Shown: positions 1 to 8,842 of the stretch, one piece after another
How positions within the stretch are numbered: position 1 is the stretch's first letter
Layout of the letters: each line of letters begins with the position of its first letter
Assembly: GCF_945956895.1 (NCBI RefSeq)
Contig: NZ_CAMFJF010000003.1
Coordinates: 172,298 to 236,297, forward strand
Source: an uncultured Allobosea sp.
GTDB taxonomy: Bacteria; Pseudomonadota; Alphaproteobacteria; Rhizobiales; Beijerinckiaceae
Length of the DNA: 64,000 nucleotides
Reading direction: 5' to 3'
Translations under genes and position numbers: made by a program
Notes under the pieces: model-generated
Database searches by the model: none
Seen by the model: the letters and a program-made list of their open reading frames with translations, nothing else
What the model was told of the DNA's origin: nothing

Positions 1-698
1 GCTACGGCTCCTACGGCTCGGCGATGTCGGCCTCGTTCCGGACGCGGCCGCTCAGCCTGGTCGATCGCGGCTTCGTCTATGCGATCGCCCATGTGCGCGG
101 GGGCACCGAGAAGGGCTGGCGCTGGTATCTCGACGGCAAGCGCGAGAACAAGCGCAATACCTTCACCGATTTCATCGCTGCCGCCGGGGCGCTGACTGAC
201 GCCGGCTTCACCCGGCGCGGGCGCATCGTCGCCGAGGGCGGCAGCGCCGGCGGCATGCTGATGGGCGCGGTCGCCAACATGGCGCCGGAACTCTTCGCGG
301 GCATCGTCGCGGAGGTTCCCTTCGTCGATGTGCTCAACACGATCCTCGACGACACCCTGCCGCTGACTCCGCCCGAATGGCCGGAATGGGGCGACCCGAT
401 CCGCGACGTGAAGGCCTTCGAGACGATCCGCAGCTATTCGCCCTATGACAATGTCGCGGCGCAGGATTACCCGCCGATTCTCGCCATGGGCGGGTTGACT
501 GATCCGCGCGTGACCTATTGGGAGCCGGCGAAATGGGTCGCACGCTTACGCGCCACCATGACCGGCGGCGGCCCGGTCCTGCTGCACACCAACATGGATG
601 CCGGTCATGCCGGTTCGGCCGGGCGCTTCGACTCGCTGAAGGAAACGGCGCTGGCCTATGCCTTCGCCATCCATACAGTCAGCGAAGGCTGGGGCTGA
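1..698 (+). CDS. ptrB: Oligopeptidase B (prolyl oligopeptidase family, S9A), C-terminal part
   Basis: Partial gene; the 5' end lies before the window and the reading frame is open from base 3. The encoded fragment is the alpha/beta-hydrolase catalytic domain of a serine peptidase that cleaves short peptides after basic residues. Visible landmarks are YGSYG, the AHVRGG stretch, the nucleophile Ser in GGSAGGML, the acid in GLTDPRVTYWEPAKW and the catalytic His in DAGHAG. These spacings match oligopeptidase B (family knowledge) better than prolyl endopeptidase. The last codon is followed closely by a family A palindrome that separates it from the convergent next gene. Confidence 0.9.
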   Translation, partial: YGSYGSAMSASFRTRPLSLVDRGFVYAIAHVRGGTEKGWRWYLDGKRENKRNTFTDFIAAAGALTDAGFTRRGRIVAEGGSAGGMLMGAVANMAPELFAGIVAEVPFVDVLNTILDDTLPLTPPEWPEWGDPIRDVKAFETIRSYSPYDNVAAQDYPPILAMGGLTDPRVTYWEPAKWVARLRATMTGGGPVLLHTNMDAGHAGSAGRFDSLKETALAYAFAIHTVSEGWG

Positions 699-705
699 GC
701 CCCCA

Positions 706-798
706 CGTCATGCCCGGGCTTGACCCGAGCATCTTGGGCCGAAAGAGGCGACGGAGCCTCCATGTCATGAGATTCTCGGGTCAAGCCCGAGAATGACG
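706..798. repeat. Intergenic palindrome, family A
   Basis: Imperfect inverted repeat whose arms read CGTCATGCCCGGGCTTGACC and, at the far end, GGGTCAAGCCCGAGAATGACG. The same arms recur at eight other places in the window. It sits between two convergent genes and could act as a bidirectional 3'-end structure. Confidence 0.85.
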
Positions 799-813
799 AC
801 ATCGTCCGCCTGA

Positions 814-2208
814 TCAGCCCCCCAGCCGGCTCTTCTCGCTGGCGAGATAGACCTTCAGCTCGTCCATCGAGGCGAAGCTGTATTCGCCATCGGGCGTGCG
901 GGCACGGATCGAGCCATCGGCATAGATGGTGAAATGCGCGTCGCCGACCTGATAGGCGCCGACGATGCCCTCATCGGAGGCAGGGCGGGCTTCAGGCGCC
1001 GCCGGCGCTTCTTCGGCCTGCGCTTCGCTTGCCTCGACATGTGCAGCCGCCTGTTCCGGCTCGCCGCTGGAGGCGCCCATTCCCTCGTCATGGTGCACCG
1101 GCTCGACGGCCTCGGGAACTGAAGCCGTCTCGACATCGTCGCTCGCAGGCTCGGCCGGCTCGTCGAAAGCATGGGCTTCCGTCCGCGGCGGCCAGTGGAG
1201 TGCCGTTTCCGCGGCAGGCTCCGGCTCCGCAACGGGCGGCGTATCGAGCCAGGGCTCGACACGCGGCGAGGCGCGATCCATCCAGGACTCGGCCGCGGCG
1301 AAGGGGTCCGGCTCCTGCGAGAAGGACGGCTCGATGCGGCCGGTCTCGCGTTCCGGTTCGTTCAGGTGGCCGGCGAGGCTCGCGCGCAGGGCGCTGAACT
1401 CGTCGAGTTCGGGCTCGTCTGCGGCCGCAGCGGGGGCTTCCACCGTCTCGTCAGGCGTCGCCGGCGGCTCCTCCGCGGCCCACTCGCCGGGATGCGCCGG
1501 TTCGTCATGCCGCGGGAAGGTCCATTCCCGTTCAGCGTCCTGCACCTTGGCGGCGACCAGCTCGGCGGGCTTATCGCCCTCCGCTTCCAGTTCGACCGAG
1601 GATTTGTTGTCGTCGAACGACGGCGCCGCCGATAACGCCTCGTCGAACATGTCGGGCAGCGGCTCGGCTTCCTCGGGCGAACTCGGTTCGTGCTCCTGCG
1701 CCTCCTCGGGCTTGTCCTCGGCGGCAGGTTCCGGCTTATCGAGATGCTGCGTGACGAGCGCGCCGAACAAGTCCCTGTCCCCGGATGCATGCGGTTCCTC
1801 GGCCGAAGCCTGGGAGCTTTCGCCTTCGGAAGCTGTCAGAGCATGAGCCACGGCGCCGGCTGCCGCAGCGCCGACAACCGCGCCGAGCACCGCGGGAGCC
1901 GCAGAGCCTGGGAAGGACGGGAGATCGGGGCGCGAAGGCATGACCGGCGGGGGCTCCGCCACCGCGGCTGCCGGAACCTGCACTTCGGACCGAAGGCCCA
2001 GCGCCTCGGTCAAAGCGCGGCGGGTCGCCCGGACTTCCCTGAGCACCCAGGCGAGCGACAGCATGATCAGGCCTGCGCCGCTCGCGATCGAGCCGATGAT
2101 GACCTGCGTGAAGCCGCGTTCCAGCACCAGATAGGGCCAGCCGTCGAGGATGGCGTAGGCGCCACCGCCGAACAGGAGCACACCCAGGATGGTAAAAATC
2201 GCGATCAA
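814..2208 (-). CDS. Hypothetical membrane protein with long acidic Ala/Pro/Glu-rich tail
   Basis: Not recognised as a named family. Two hydrophobic segments lie at the N-terminus (IFTILGVLLFGGGAYAI and VIIGSIASGAGLIMLSLAWV). A stretch of roughly 330 residues rich in Glu, Ala and Pro follows and is probably disordered. The last 50 or so residues look folded (GAYQVGDAHFTIYADGSI, DGEYSFASMDELKVYL). The frame is open up to a GTG at 2265, but a TTG at 2208 with AAGGA just upstream is the better-supported start and puts the first membrane segment at the very N-terminus. It is monocistronic and convergent with ptrB. I infer an inner-membrane anchor with a cytoplasmic tail; function unknown. Confidence 0.7.
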   Translation of the reverse strand: MIAIFTILGVLLFGGGAYAILDGWPYLVLERGFTQVIIGSIASGAGLIMLSLAWVLREVRATRRALTEALGLRSEVQVPAAAVAEPPPVMPSRPDLPSFPGSAAPAVLGAVVGAAAAGAVAHALTASEGESSQASAEEPHASGDRDLFGALVTQHLDKPEPAAEDKPEEAQEHEPSSPEEAEPLPDMFDEALSAAPSFDDNKSSVELEAEGDKPAELVAAKVQDAEREWTFPRHDEPAHPGEWAAEEPPATPDETVEAPAAAADEPELDEFSALRASLAGHLNEPERETGRIEPSFSQEPDPFAAAESWMDRASPRVEPWLDTPPVAEPEPAAETALHWPPRTEAHAFDEPAEPASDDVETASVPEAVEPVHHDEGMGASSGEPEQAAAHVEASEAQAEEAPAAPEARPASDEGIVGAYQVGDAHFTIYADGSIRARTPDGEYSFASMDELKVYLASEKSRLGG

Positions 2209-2497
2209 TTCGGTATCCTTGGCAGGGCCGCATCGGCGCCGGTCCGAGGCCGGCGTTTGCGTCACTATCTAACGTATTGAATAAGGGAGAGTTTCCAATC
2301 CGGACCGCTTAGAGCGAGAAATCTGGCGCGATTGTGGCGGCCTGTCGAGAAGACATATGCTTTTCGCAGCCGGAGCGGTTGTCGACCGACGCGGAGGCGC
2401 TTAACTATCGCGGGGAATGGCAGGGCCTCCACGGCTCCGCCTGCCCTGGGCAGGCCATTCTCATTTCAAGCGATTTCACAGCCCGAGGAGAGGCCTC

Positions 2498-3094
2498 ATG
2501 TCCTTTACCCTTCCCGATCTTCCCTACGCCCATGATGCGCTCCAGCCCTTCATGTCGAAGGAGACGCTCGAGTACCATCACGACAAGCACCACCTCGCCT
2601 ATGTGACCAACGGCAACAATGCCATCAAGGGCACGGAGTTCGAGGGCAAGTCGCTGGAGGAGATCGTCAAGGGCTCCTATGGCAAGAACCCCGCCGTCTT
2701 CAACAATGCCGGCCAGCACTACAACCACCTCCATTTCTGGAAGTGGATGGAGCCGAATGGCGGCGGCAAGATCCCGGGCGCGCTGGAGAAGGCGATTGTC
2801 GACTCATTCGGCTCGGTCGACAAGTTCAAGGAAGACTTCGTCGCCGCCGGCGTCGGCCAGTTCGGCTCGGGCTGGGCCTGGCTCGAGGTCAAGGGCGGCA
2901 AGCTCGCCGTCAGCAAGACCCCGAACGGCGAGAGCCCGCTCGTCCATGGCGCGACCCCGATCCTCGGCGTCGACGTCTGGGAGCACTCCTACTACATCGA
3001 CTACCGCAACCGTCGCCCCGACTATCTCAAGGCTTTCCTCGAGAGCCTAGTGAACTGGGAATACGTGGCCGAGCGCTTCGACGCCGCCAAGTAA
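2498..3094 (+). CDS. sodB: Superoxide dismutase, Fe/Mn family (probably Fe type)
   Basis: Converts superoxide to oxygen and hydrogen peroxide in the cytoplasm. The 198-residue product has the usual length. Metal ligands are visible: His in the N-terminal YHHDKHH helix, His in GQHYNHLHFW, and Asp and His in DVWEHSYYIDY. The absence of a signal peptide and the NNAGQHYNHLHFW context suggest the alphaproteobacterial Fe form, though cambialistic use of Mn cannot be excluded. The start is the ATG preceded by GAGGAG; the frame is open further upstream without a comparable ribosome binding site. A strong terminator follows. Confidence 0.95.
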   Translation: MSFTLPDLPYAHDALQPFMSKETLEYHHDKHHLAYVTNGNNAIKGTEFEGKSLEEIVKGSYGKNPAVFNNAGQHYNHLHFWKWMEPNGGGKIPGALEKAIVDSFGSVDKFKEDFVAAGVGQFGSGWAWLEVKGGKLAVSKTPNGESPLVHGATPILGVDVWEHSYYIDYRNRRPDYLKAFLESLVNWEYVAERFDAAK

Positions 3095-3117
3095 TCGGCA
3101 GATTGCCGGATATGAAA

Positions 3118-3144
3118 ACGGGGCCTCGCGGCCCCGTTTTTTTT
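3118..3144 (+). terminator. Rho-independent terminator after sodB
   Basis: Stem ACGGGGCC/GGCCCCGT with a tiny loop and eight T residues, starting 24 bases after the sodB stop codon. Confidence 0.9.
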
Positions 3145-3166
3145 ATGCCCTTGATTTGCGCCGCGC

Positions 3167-4864
3167 TCAGGCCGCGACGTTGCGCAGGAACTGGTCCACG
3201 GTCGAATCGAGGCGCTGCGCCTGATCGGCAACCTCGCCGGCCGCGCCACGCACCTGCTCGGCCGAGCGGCCGGTTTCCTCGACGCTGTCGGCGAGCACGC
3301 TGAGATCGCTCGACACCGAAAGCGCCGAGGTGCTGGCCATGGCGACGCCGCTGGCGATCTCGCCGGTGGCGATAGCCTGCTGCTCGATCGAGGTCGCGAC
3401 CGAATTCGCGAATTTCTCGATGGCGTTCATGCGCTCGGCGATGTTCTGGATCGCCCCGACCACCTGGCCGGTCGCGCCCTGGATCGCGGCGACCTGCGCC
3501 ACGATGCGGTCCGTCGCATCGGCCGTCTGCGCCGCCAGCGACTTGACCTCGTTGGCCACGACCGCGAAACCGCGCCCCGCCTCGCCGGCACGCGCTGCCT
3601 CGATCGTCGCGTTGAGAGCGAGCAGGTTGGTCTGAGAGGCGATATCGCGGATCAGGTTGACGACCTCGCCGATGGCGCGGGCGGTCTCGTCGAGCGCCTG
3701 CACGGAGCCGGCGGTATCGCGCGAAACGGAAGCCGCCTCGACGATCTCGGTGCGGACACGGCGCACCTGGAACTCGACCTCGCGGATGGCCGCGCCCATC
3801 TCCTCGGCCGCCTGCGCGGCATTCTCGACATTGCCCGAGGCGCCATGGGCATTGTCGGCGGCGCGTGCGGCGCGCTCGGAGGATTCGGCCGCAACGCGGG
3901 CGAGGCCGTCCGAAGCCTCGCGCATGCGCTCGGCGTTGTTCTTGAAGGCTTCGAGCGCCAGACTGACCTCAGTACGGAACGAGGTGATCGCGTGGTCGAC
4001 GCCCTGCTGGCGCGAACGCCGCTCGATTTCGGCTGCGCTCTGCCTCTCCTCGAGGGTCGCCCGCTCGGCGAGGCGGATCTTGAGGACGCTGAGCGCGCGC
4101 GCGATCGCGCCGATCTCGTCGCGCCGGCCGATCGCGTCGATCCGCGTCGAAAGGTTGCCGTCGGAGATGCTGACGATTGCCTTGGTCATGCTGCGCAGCG
4201 GCCGCATCGCCCGCGACAGCGAGAACCAGAGCAGCGGGCCAAGCACCAGCAGGATGAGCAGGCCGAGCCCCATGGTCACGAACTGCTCCCAGGCGGCACG
4301 CGCCACAAGGCGCGTCTTGTCGAAGCGCAGCGCGACGTAGCCGATCTGCTTCTGCTGGCTGCCGACGCGGACTGCGTGGATCTTCGTCACATAGACATCG
4401 TCCTCGATGTCGATCTGGTTGCGCGTCTGCAGCGCCTTCCAGGGCTCTTCGCCGATCTGTTCGGCGAGCCATCGCGGCGTCAGCGACAACCGCGCTTCGA
4501 CAGTACGCCCGGAGGACGCCAACCCTGCGACATCGTCGGCGACGATGCCGGCATCGAAATCGGGATCGCGCTGCAACGAGGTGAGGATGTATCCCAATGT
4601 GCTGTTGTCCCGCGACAGGATCAGCGACGGCGCGGCATTGACCACCATCAGGGTCAGCGCCGTGACCTTCTGGTCGAGATCGGCGCGCGTGCGCGCATCA
4701 TTGTAGCGGGCGATAGCCATCACGACGAAAACAACGGCGACGGCGACGATCGCCACGGCCGCCGCTGCGATCTGCCGGCTGAGGGAGCCCAGGCCCTGCC
4801 CGCCCGGCTGCGCCGCCTCTTTCGCGCCGGCTGCGCGCCTGAACACCTTCATCGAGCCGATCAT
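3167..4864 (-). CDS. Methyl-accepting chemotaxis protein
   Basis: Transmembrane chemoreceptor of 565 residues. The first membrane helix is near residues 30-52, followed by a periplasmic sensing region of about 140 residues of unrecognised type. A second helix ([18 protein letters not shown]) leads into a HAMP domain ([20 protein letters not shown]). The C-terminal coiled-coil signalling domain carries the conserved tip [20 protein letters not shown], where CheA and CheW bind. No CheB/CheR-tethering pentapeptide is seen at the end (RNVAA). No che genes lie nearby, so it is an orphan receptor feeding a remote array. The ligand cannot be read from the sequence. The gene converges on sodB. Confidence 0.92.
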   Translation of the reverse strand: MIGSMKVFRRAAGAKEAAQPGGQGLGSLSRQIAAAAVAIVAVAVVFVVMAIARYNDARTRADLDQKVTALTLMVVNAAPSLILSRDNSTLGYILTSLQRDPDFDAGIVADDVAGLASSGRTVEARLSLTPRWLAEQIGEEPWKALQTRNQIDIEDDVYVTKIHAVRVGSQQKQIGYVALRFDKTRLVARAAWEQFVTMGLGLLILLVLGPLLWFSLSRAMRPLRSMTKAIVSISDGNLSTRIDAIGRRDEIGAIARALSVLKIRLAERATLEERQSAAEIERRSRQQGVDHAITSFRTEVSLALEAFKNNAERMREASDGLARVAAESSERAARAADNAHGASGNVENAAQAAEEMGAAIREVEFQVRRVRTEIVEAASVSRDTAGSVQALDETARAIGEVVNLIRDIASQTNLLALNATIEAARAGEAGRGFAVVANEVKSLAAQTADATDRIVAQVAAIQGATGQVVGAIQNIAERMNAIEKFANSVATSIEQQAIATGEIASGVAMASTSALSVSSDLSVLADSVEETGRSAEQVRGAAGEVADQAQRLDSTVDQFLRNVAA

Positions 4865-4966
4865 CTCCGAAACCGGCGCATGCTGCTGCGAAGAGCGGCG
4901 CCTCCAACTCGCTGCCAGAATGGCCTATCCCGGTAAACAAATCGCTTGCGGCGTGCCGCCCCTCGA

Positions 4967-5800
4967 TCAGCCTTCCAGCGCGCTGAAACGGCGCAGCGGC
5001 AGGTCCGGCGGCGGCGCGAAAGCAGCGATGGCGGCATGCTCGACAGGCCGCGCCGCGACGACCGGGTCGAGGCTCGCCAACTCGTCGTCGATGAAGCCCG
5101 GGTGGCACATCACGAGATGGCACGGGCCAGGCTCGATCAGGAAACGCGCGAGATCCTCCGTGAAGTCCCGGCTGGGATCGAAGGGAGCCACGCCGGAAAA
5201 GCCGCGATTGACGCGCAGGCCCCGCTTGAGCGCCGCGGCGCGGAAGCCGGTCGCCAGGCCTGCGATGACGAGCGCCTTGCCGACCGCCACGCCCCGCGCG
5301 CGAATGGCAGAGAGGCGGTCCGCCGGGTCGCGCACGTAAAGCGTGCCCGCCCGGTAGCGTCGGGCGAGCGTGTCGAGCAGCGCGCGCCGCACGCCCGGCA
5401 GCACATGCACATGCTGGTGCCCGTCGACGAAATCCGGGGGGCGCCCGAGCGCATCCTCGAAGGCATCGAGCTGGCGGGCGATCTCCGCCGAAATCTCGGC
5501 TCGCACGCCGGGAGAGAGAGCGGCGGCACGCGCAACATCCTTCAGACCCGGCAAGATGCCGCCAGGGGCCAGTCGCGGCATCACCGAGATCGGAGCCGCG
5601 CAGGTCAGGTTCAGATGCAGCCCGAGATCGGCCTGGCCCGCGAAGGCCGCAAGCTCCGGCGCCAGACGCCGCCAATGCGGGCGATTGGTCATGGCGCCCG
5701 TCGCGGTCAGCTTGCCGCGTCCGAGGAGGTCGAGGATCGCACGGCTGACGCCTCCCGTCATGGCGAAATCATCGGCGCACAGGATGAACCCCTTCGCCAT
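4967..5800 (-). CDS. ChbG/HpnK (YdjC-fold) family deacetylase
   Basis: Predicted metal-dependent carbohydrate deacetylase of 277 residues. Signature elements are CADDFAMT at the N-terminus (catalytic and metal Asp), GLHLNLT, and DGHQHVHVLPG (metal His pair), with a late CHPGF. HpnK removes an acetyl group in hopanoid side-chain synthesis and ChbG acts on chitooligosaccharides; no hopanoid (hpn) genes are nearby, so the substrate is open. The gene is divergent from a membrane GT2 glycosyltransferase 126 bases away, suggesting joint action on a glycolipid (inference). The start is the ATG giving MAKGFILCADDF; the much longer open frame upstream is antisense to the glycosyltransferase and is not coding. 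Confidence 0.85.
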   Translation of the reverse strand: MAKGFILCADDFAMTGGVSRAILDLLGRGKLTATGAMTNRPHWRRLAPELAAFAGQADLGLHLNLTCAAPISVMPRLAPGGILPGLKDVARAAALSPGVRAEISAEIARQLDAFEDALGRPPDFVDGHQHVHVLPGVRRALLDTLARRYRAGTLYVRDPADRLSAIRARGVAVGKALVIAGLATGFRAAALKRGLRVNRGFSGVAPFDPSRDFTEDLARFLIEPGPCHLVMCHPGFIDDELASLDPVVAARPVEHAAIAAFAPPPDLPLRRFSALEG

Positions 5801-5926
5801 TGCGTTCCTCAGCCTCCATTCGCGCCAAAGCCGCCGTCGCCCGTTTCCGCGATCGTGGCAACCCTTTTGTGGCGCATCTCCGGCTGAGCTTCCCCGTAAA
5901 ATCACCTTGCTCATGAGCGATTTTCG

Positions 5927-7069
5927 ATGGAACGCACACCACGCTGTGAGGCTGTGGGCTTGTCGGCCGGCGAGCTTTGCGGTTCTGTGCGTCGCGCGCC
6001 GCCCCCGAAGCGACGCATCCTCGATGAAAGGTCGTTCGTGTCGGATATCGGGTCCCAGCCGGTTCAACGTGCGCCTCGGGCTTCCCGCTGGCCCGAGCTC
6101 TCCATCGTCGTGCCCGTACACAATGAGGCCGCCAATCTGCCCCTGCTCGTCGAAAGGCTGCAGGCCGCGCTCCAGGGGCAGGTCGCCTCCTGGGAGATCG
6201 TCTTCGTCGACGACGGCAGCCGCGACGAGACATTGGCCGTGATCCGCAATCTCAACGCGGCCGACCCGCGAATCAGCGCCGTCTCGCTGAGCCGCAATTT
6301 CGGCAAGGAGATCGCGATCGCGGCCGGGCTCGACCATGCGCTGGGCGACGCCGTCGTCATCATGGACGCCGACCTCCAGCACCCGCCGGAGACAATTCCC
6401 GCGTTTCTCGCGAAATGGCACGAGGGCTACCTCAACGTCTACGGCCAACGGACCGACCGCGCAGGCGAAACCCGGATGAAGCGCGGCTTCGCCAAGCTGT
6501 TCTACCGGCTCTTCGGCTATTTCGGCGAAACGCCGCTGCCGGAAGGAGCCGGCGATTTCCGCCTGCTCGATCGCAAGGCCGTCGATGCGCTGCGGGCGCT
6601 GCCTGAACGCGCGCGCTTCTCGAAGGGGCTTTATGCCTGGGTCGGCTTCCGCTCGATCGGCGTGCCCTTCCACGTCGCCGATCGCGAGCACGGGCAGTCG
6701 AAGTTCAGATACGGCAAGCTGTTCTCCTTCGCCTTCGACGGCCTCTCGTCGTTTTCGACCGTGCCGTTGAAGATCGCGACCTGGTCGGGTGCCGTCATCG
6801 CGGTGATCGCGGCCTTCTCGGCGGTCTACTTCCTGCTGCGGACGCTGCTGTTCGGGACCGACCTGCCCGGCTTCCCGTCGCTGATCGTCTCGATCATGTT
6901 CTTCTCGGGCATCCAGCTCTTGTCGCTCGGGATGATCGGGGAATATGTCGGGCGCATCTTCGCCGAGGTGAAGCGCCGGCCGCTCTACCTGATCGGCGAG
7001 CGCGTCGGCTTCGACGCCCGCACAGTCGACCACCCGCATGGCGACGCCTTGCCGCCGCTGATCCGCTGA
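5927..7069 (+). CDS. GT2 family glycosyltransferase, DPM1/ArnC-like, membrane bound
   Basis: Transfers a sugar from a nucleotide donor to polyprenyl phosphate or a similar lipid (family knowledge). The catalytic domain begins at LSIVVPVHNEA and contains VDDGS and MDADLQHPPE, the donor and metal-binding Asp motifs. Two C-terminal membrane helices (ATWSGAVIAVIAAFSAVYFLL; LIVSIMFFSGIQLLSLGMIGEYVGR, quoted only as guides) match the DPM1/GtrB/ArnC architecture. The start is uncertain: ATG at 5927, or GTG at 6038 preceded by GAAAGG, which would place the domain about 25 residues from the N-terminus. Divergent partner is the ChbG/HpnK-type deacetylase. Confidence 0.88.
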   Translation: MERTPRCEAVGLSAGELCGSVRRAPPPKRRILDERSFVSDIGSQPVQRAPRASRWPELSIVVPVHNEAANLPLLVERLQAALQGQVASWEIVFVDDGSRDETLAVIRNLNAADPRISAVSLSRNFGKEIAIAAGLDHALGDAVVIMDADLQHPPETIPAFLAKWHEGYLNVYGQRTDRAGETRMKRGFAKLFYRLFGYFGETPLPEGAGDFRLLDRKAVDALRALPERARFSKGLYAWVGFRSIGVPFHVADREHGQSKFRYGKLFSFAFDGLSSFSTVPLKIATWSGAVIAVIAAFSAVYFLLRTLLFGTDLPGFPSLIVSIMFFSGIQLLSLGMIGEYVGRIFAEVKRRPLYLIGERVGFDARTVDHPHGDALPPLIR

Positions 7070-7083
7070 AGACCATGACAGGG

Positions 7084-7176
7084 CGTCATTCCCGGGCTTG
7101 ACCCGGGAATCTCGTTCAGGAAGAGGCTCAGGCGCCTCAGCGTCCCGAGATGCTCGGGTCAAGCCCGAGCATGACG
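7084..7176. repeat. Intergenic palindrome, family A
   Basis: Same arms as the copy at 706 (CGTCATTCCCGGGCTTGACC and GGGTCAAGCCCGAGCATGACG). It lies between the GT2 gene and murJ and ends 9 bases before the murJ start. Confidence 0.85.
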
Positions 7177-7185
7177 AGGTTGGAG

Positions 7186-8712
7186 ATGCTCAAGAACATC
7201 CTGTCGGTCGGCGGCTACACGCTGATCTCGCGCATCACCGGGTTCGTGCGCGATATCGCGCTCGCGGCCGTGCTCGGCGCCGGCGCGACGATGGACGCCT
7301 TCTCGGTCGCGCTGCGCCTGCCCAATCATTTCCGCGCCATTTTCGGCGAGGGCGCCGTCAACCAGGCCTATGTGCCGACCTATGCCCAGATCGCCGAGAA
7401 GGACGGGCAGGAGGCGGCCAATCTCTTCGCCGACCGGCTCTTCACCGTCCAACTGATCGTGCAGGTCGTGCTGCTGGCGCTGGCCTTGCCCTTGATGCCG
7501 TGGCTGGTGAAGCTGCTGGCGCCGGGCTTCAGCGCCGATCCGGCGGTCTTCGAGCTCGCAGTCGCGCTGACGCGGATCACCTTCCCCTATCTGCTGTTCG
7601 TGACCATGGTCACGTTCCTCGGCGCGACGCTCAATGCCGTCGAGCGCTATGCTGCCTTCGCGGCCGCGCCGATCCTGCTCAACGTCTTCATCGTCGCGGC
7701 GCTGGCCGTGCCCTTCCTGTTCCCGAGCGCCGCCCATGCCGCCGCCTGGGGCGTCGCGATCTCGGGCGTCGCGCAATGGGGCCTGCTCTATGTCGCGGCC
7801 AAGCGGGCTGGCGTTTCAAGCAAGCTGGTGCGCCCGCGGGCGGATGCCGGCGTCCGGCGCTTCCTCAAGATGTTCGGCCCGGCCGTGATCGGATCGGCCG
7901 GCGTGCAGATCGCGATTTTCGCCGACACGATCATCGCCTCGCTGCTCCCGCGCGGCGGCTATGCGGCGCTCTATTATGCCGAACGGCTCTACCAGTTGCC
8001 GCTCGGGCTGATCGCGATCGCGGTCGGCACCGTCGCGCTTTCGGCGATGAGTCGCGCCATCGCGCGAGGCGACGAGGCCGCCGCCAACCGCGCACAGAAC
8101 CGCGCCATCGCGATCTCGCTGATCGCCAGCGCGCCTTTCGTCGCAGCCTTCGTGGCCGTGCCGGAACTGATGGTCGCCGGCCTGTTCCAGCGTGGCGCCT
8201 TCGATGCGCAGGCGAGCGCGGCGGCGGGCGCCGTGCTCTTCGCCTATGCGCTCGGCCTGCCGGCGATCGTGATGATCCGCGCGCAGGTCTCGGCCTTCCA
8301 GGCGCGCGGCGACACCAAGACACCGATGCTGGTCGCGCTTGCGGCGATCGCCTGCAATCTCGCGGTGAAGCTGCTGCTCTGGCGTGACTGGGGTGCGCCG
8401 GGCCTGGCGCTGGCGACCGCCGCCGGCGCCTGGATCAACCTCACGACGCTGTTCGTGCTGGCCAAGCGACGCGGCTGGACCGAACCGGACAGGCGCCTGC
8501 CGGGTTTCGCGGCCATCGTCTGCGGCGCGGCGGCGATCTGCGGTGCGCTGGCCTGGTGGGGCAAGCCATTGGCGCTCAAGCTCACCGCCGGCCTGCCCTT
8601 CGAGCCGCTGCTGATGACGGTGCTGCTGGTGTCGGGCGTCGCTGCCATCGCCTACGCCGTGCTTGCCGGCGGCCTGCTCAAGGCGACGGGGCTGCTCCGG
8701 CTGCTGCGATAG
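7186..8712 (+). CDS. murJ: Lipid II flippase MurJ (MviN family)
   Basis: Polytopic inner-membrane protein of 508 residues that flips lipid II for peptidoglycan synthesis. The N-terminus MLKNILSVGGYTLISRITGF and the following FVRDIALAAVLGAGATMDAF are typical of MurJ, with the conserved Arg residues of the central cavity. About 14 hydrophobic segments follow. The frame opens at 7150, but the first 12 codons there are the right arm of the family A palindrome; ATG at 7186 has GAGG upstream and matches the family N-terminus. It is the essential flippase candidate in this region. Confidence 0.95.
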   Translation: MLKNILSVGGYTLISRITGFVRDIALAAVLGAGATMDAFSVALRLPNHFRAIFGEGAVNQAYVPTYAQIAEKDGQEAANLFADRLFTVQLIVQVVLLALALPLMPWLVKLLAPGFSADPAVFELAVALTRITFPYLLFVTMVTFLGATLNAVERYAAFAAAPILLNVFIVAALAVPFLFPSAAHAAAWGVAISGVAQWGLLYVAAKRAGVSSKLVRPRADAGVRRFLKMFGPAVIGSAGVQIAIFADTIIASLLPRGGYAALYYAERLYQLPLGLIAIAVGTVALSAMSRAIARGDEAAANRAQNRAIAISLIASAPFVAAFVAVPELMVAGLFQRGAFDAQASAAAGAVLFAYALGLPAIVMIRAQVSAFQARGDTKTPMLVALAAIACNLAVKLLLWRDWGAPGLALATAAGAWINLTTLFVLAKRRGWTEPDRRLPGFAAIVCGAAAICGALAWWGKPLALKLTAGLPFEPLLMTVLLVSGVAAIAYAVLAGGLLKATGLLRLLR

Positions 8713-8728
8713 AGGACTGGAATCTAGC

Positions 8729-8831
8729 CGTCATTCTCGGCGCAGCAAAGCGCAGACCCGAGAATCTCAGGCCGAAAGAGGCTCTTGAGCCTCCCCGGCA
8801 AGAGATGCTCGGGTCAAGCCCGAGCATGACG
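8729..8831. repeat. Intergenic palindrome, family A
   Basis: Arms CGTCATTCTCGG and GCTCGGGTCAAGCCCGAGCA flank a central spacer with AGGCCGAAAGAGGC. It lies between murJ and the convergent nitronate monooxygenase gene. Confidence 0.8.
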
Positions 8832-8842
8832 GAGAATGTTCT

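Noticed and set aside
5801..7162. N-terminal extension of the ChbG/HpnK-type gene to 731 codons
   Set aside because: The extra part is antisense to the GT2 gene and lacks similarity to the family, which begins at MAKGFILCADDF.
7150..7185. MurJ start at 7150 (extra 12 residues)
   Set aside because: Those codons are the right arm of a family A palindrome; the family N-terminus starts at 7186.
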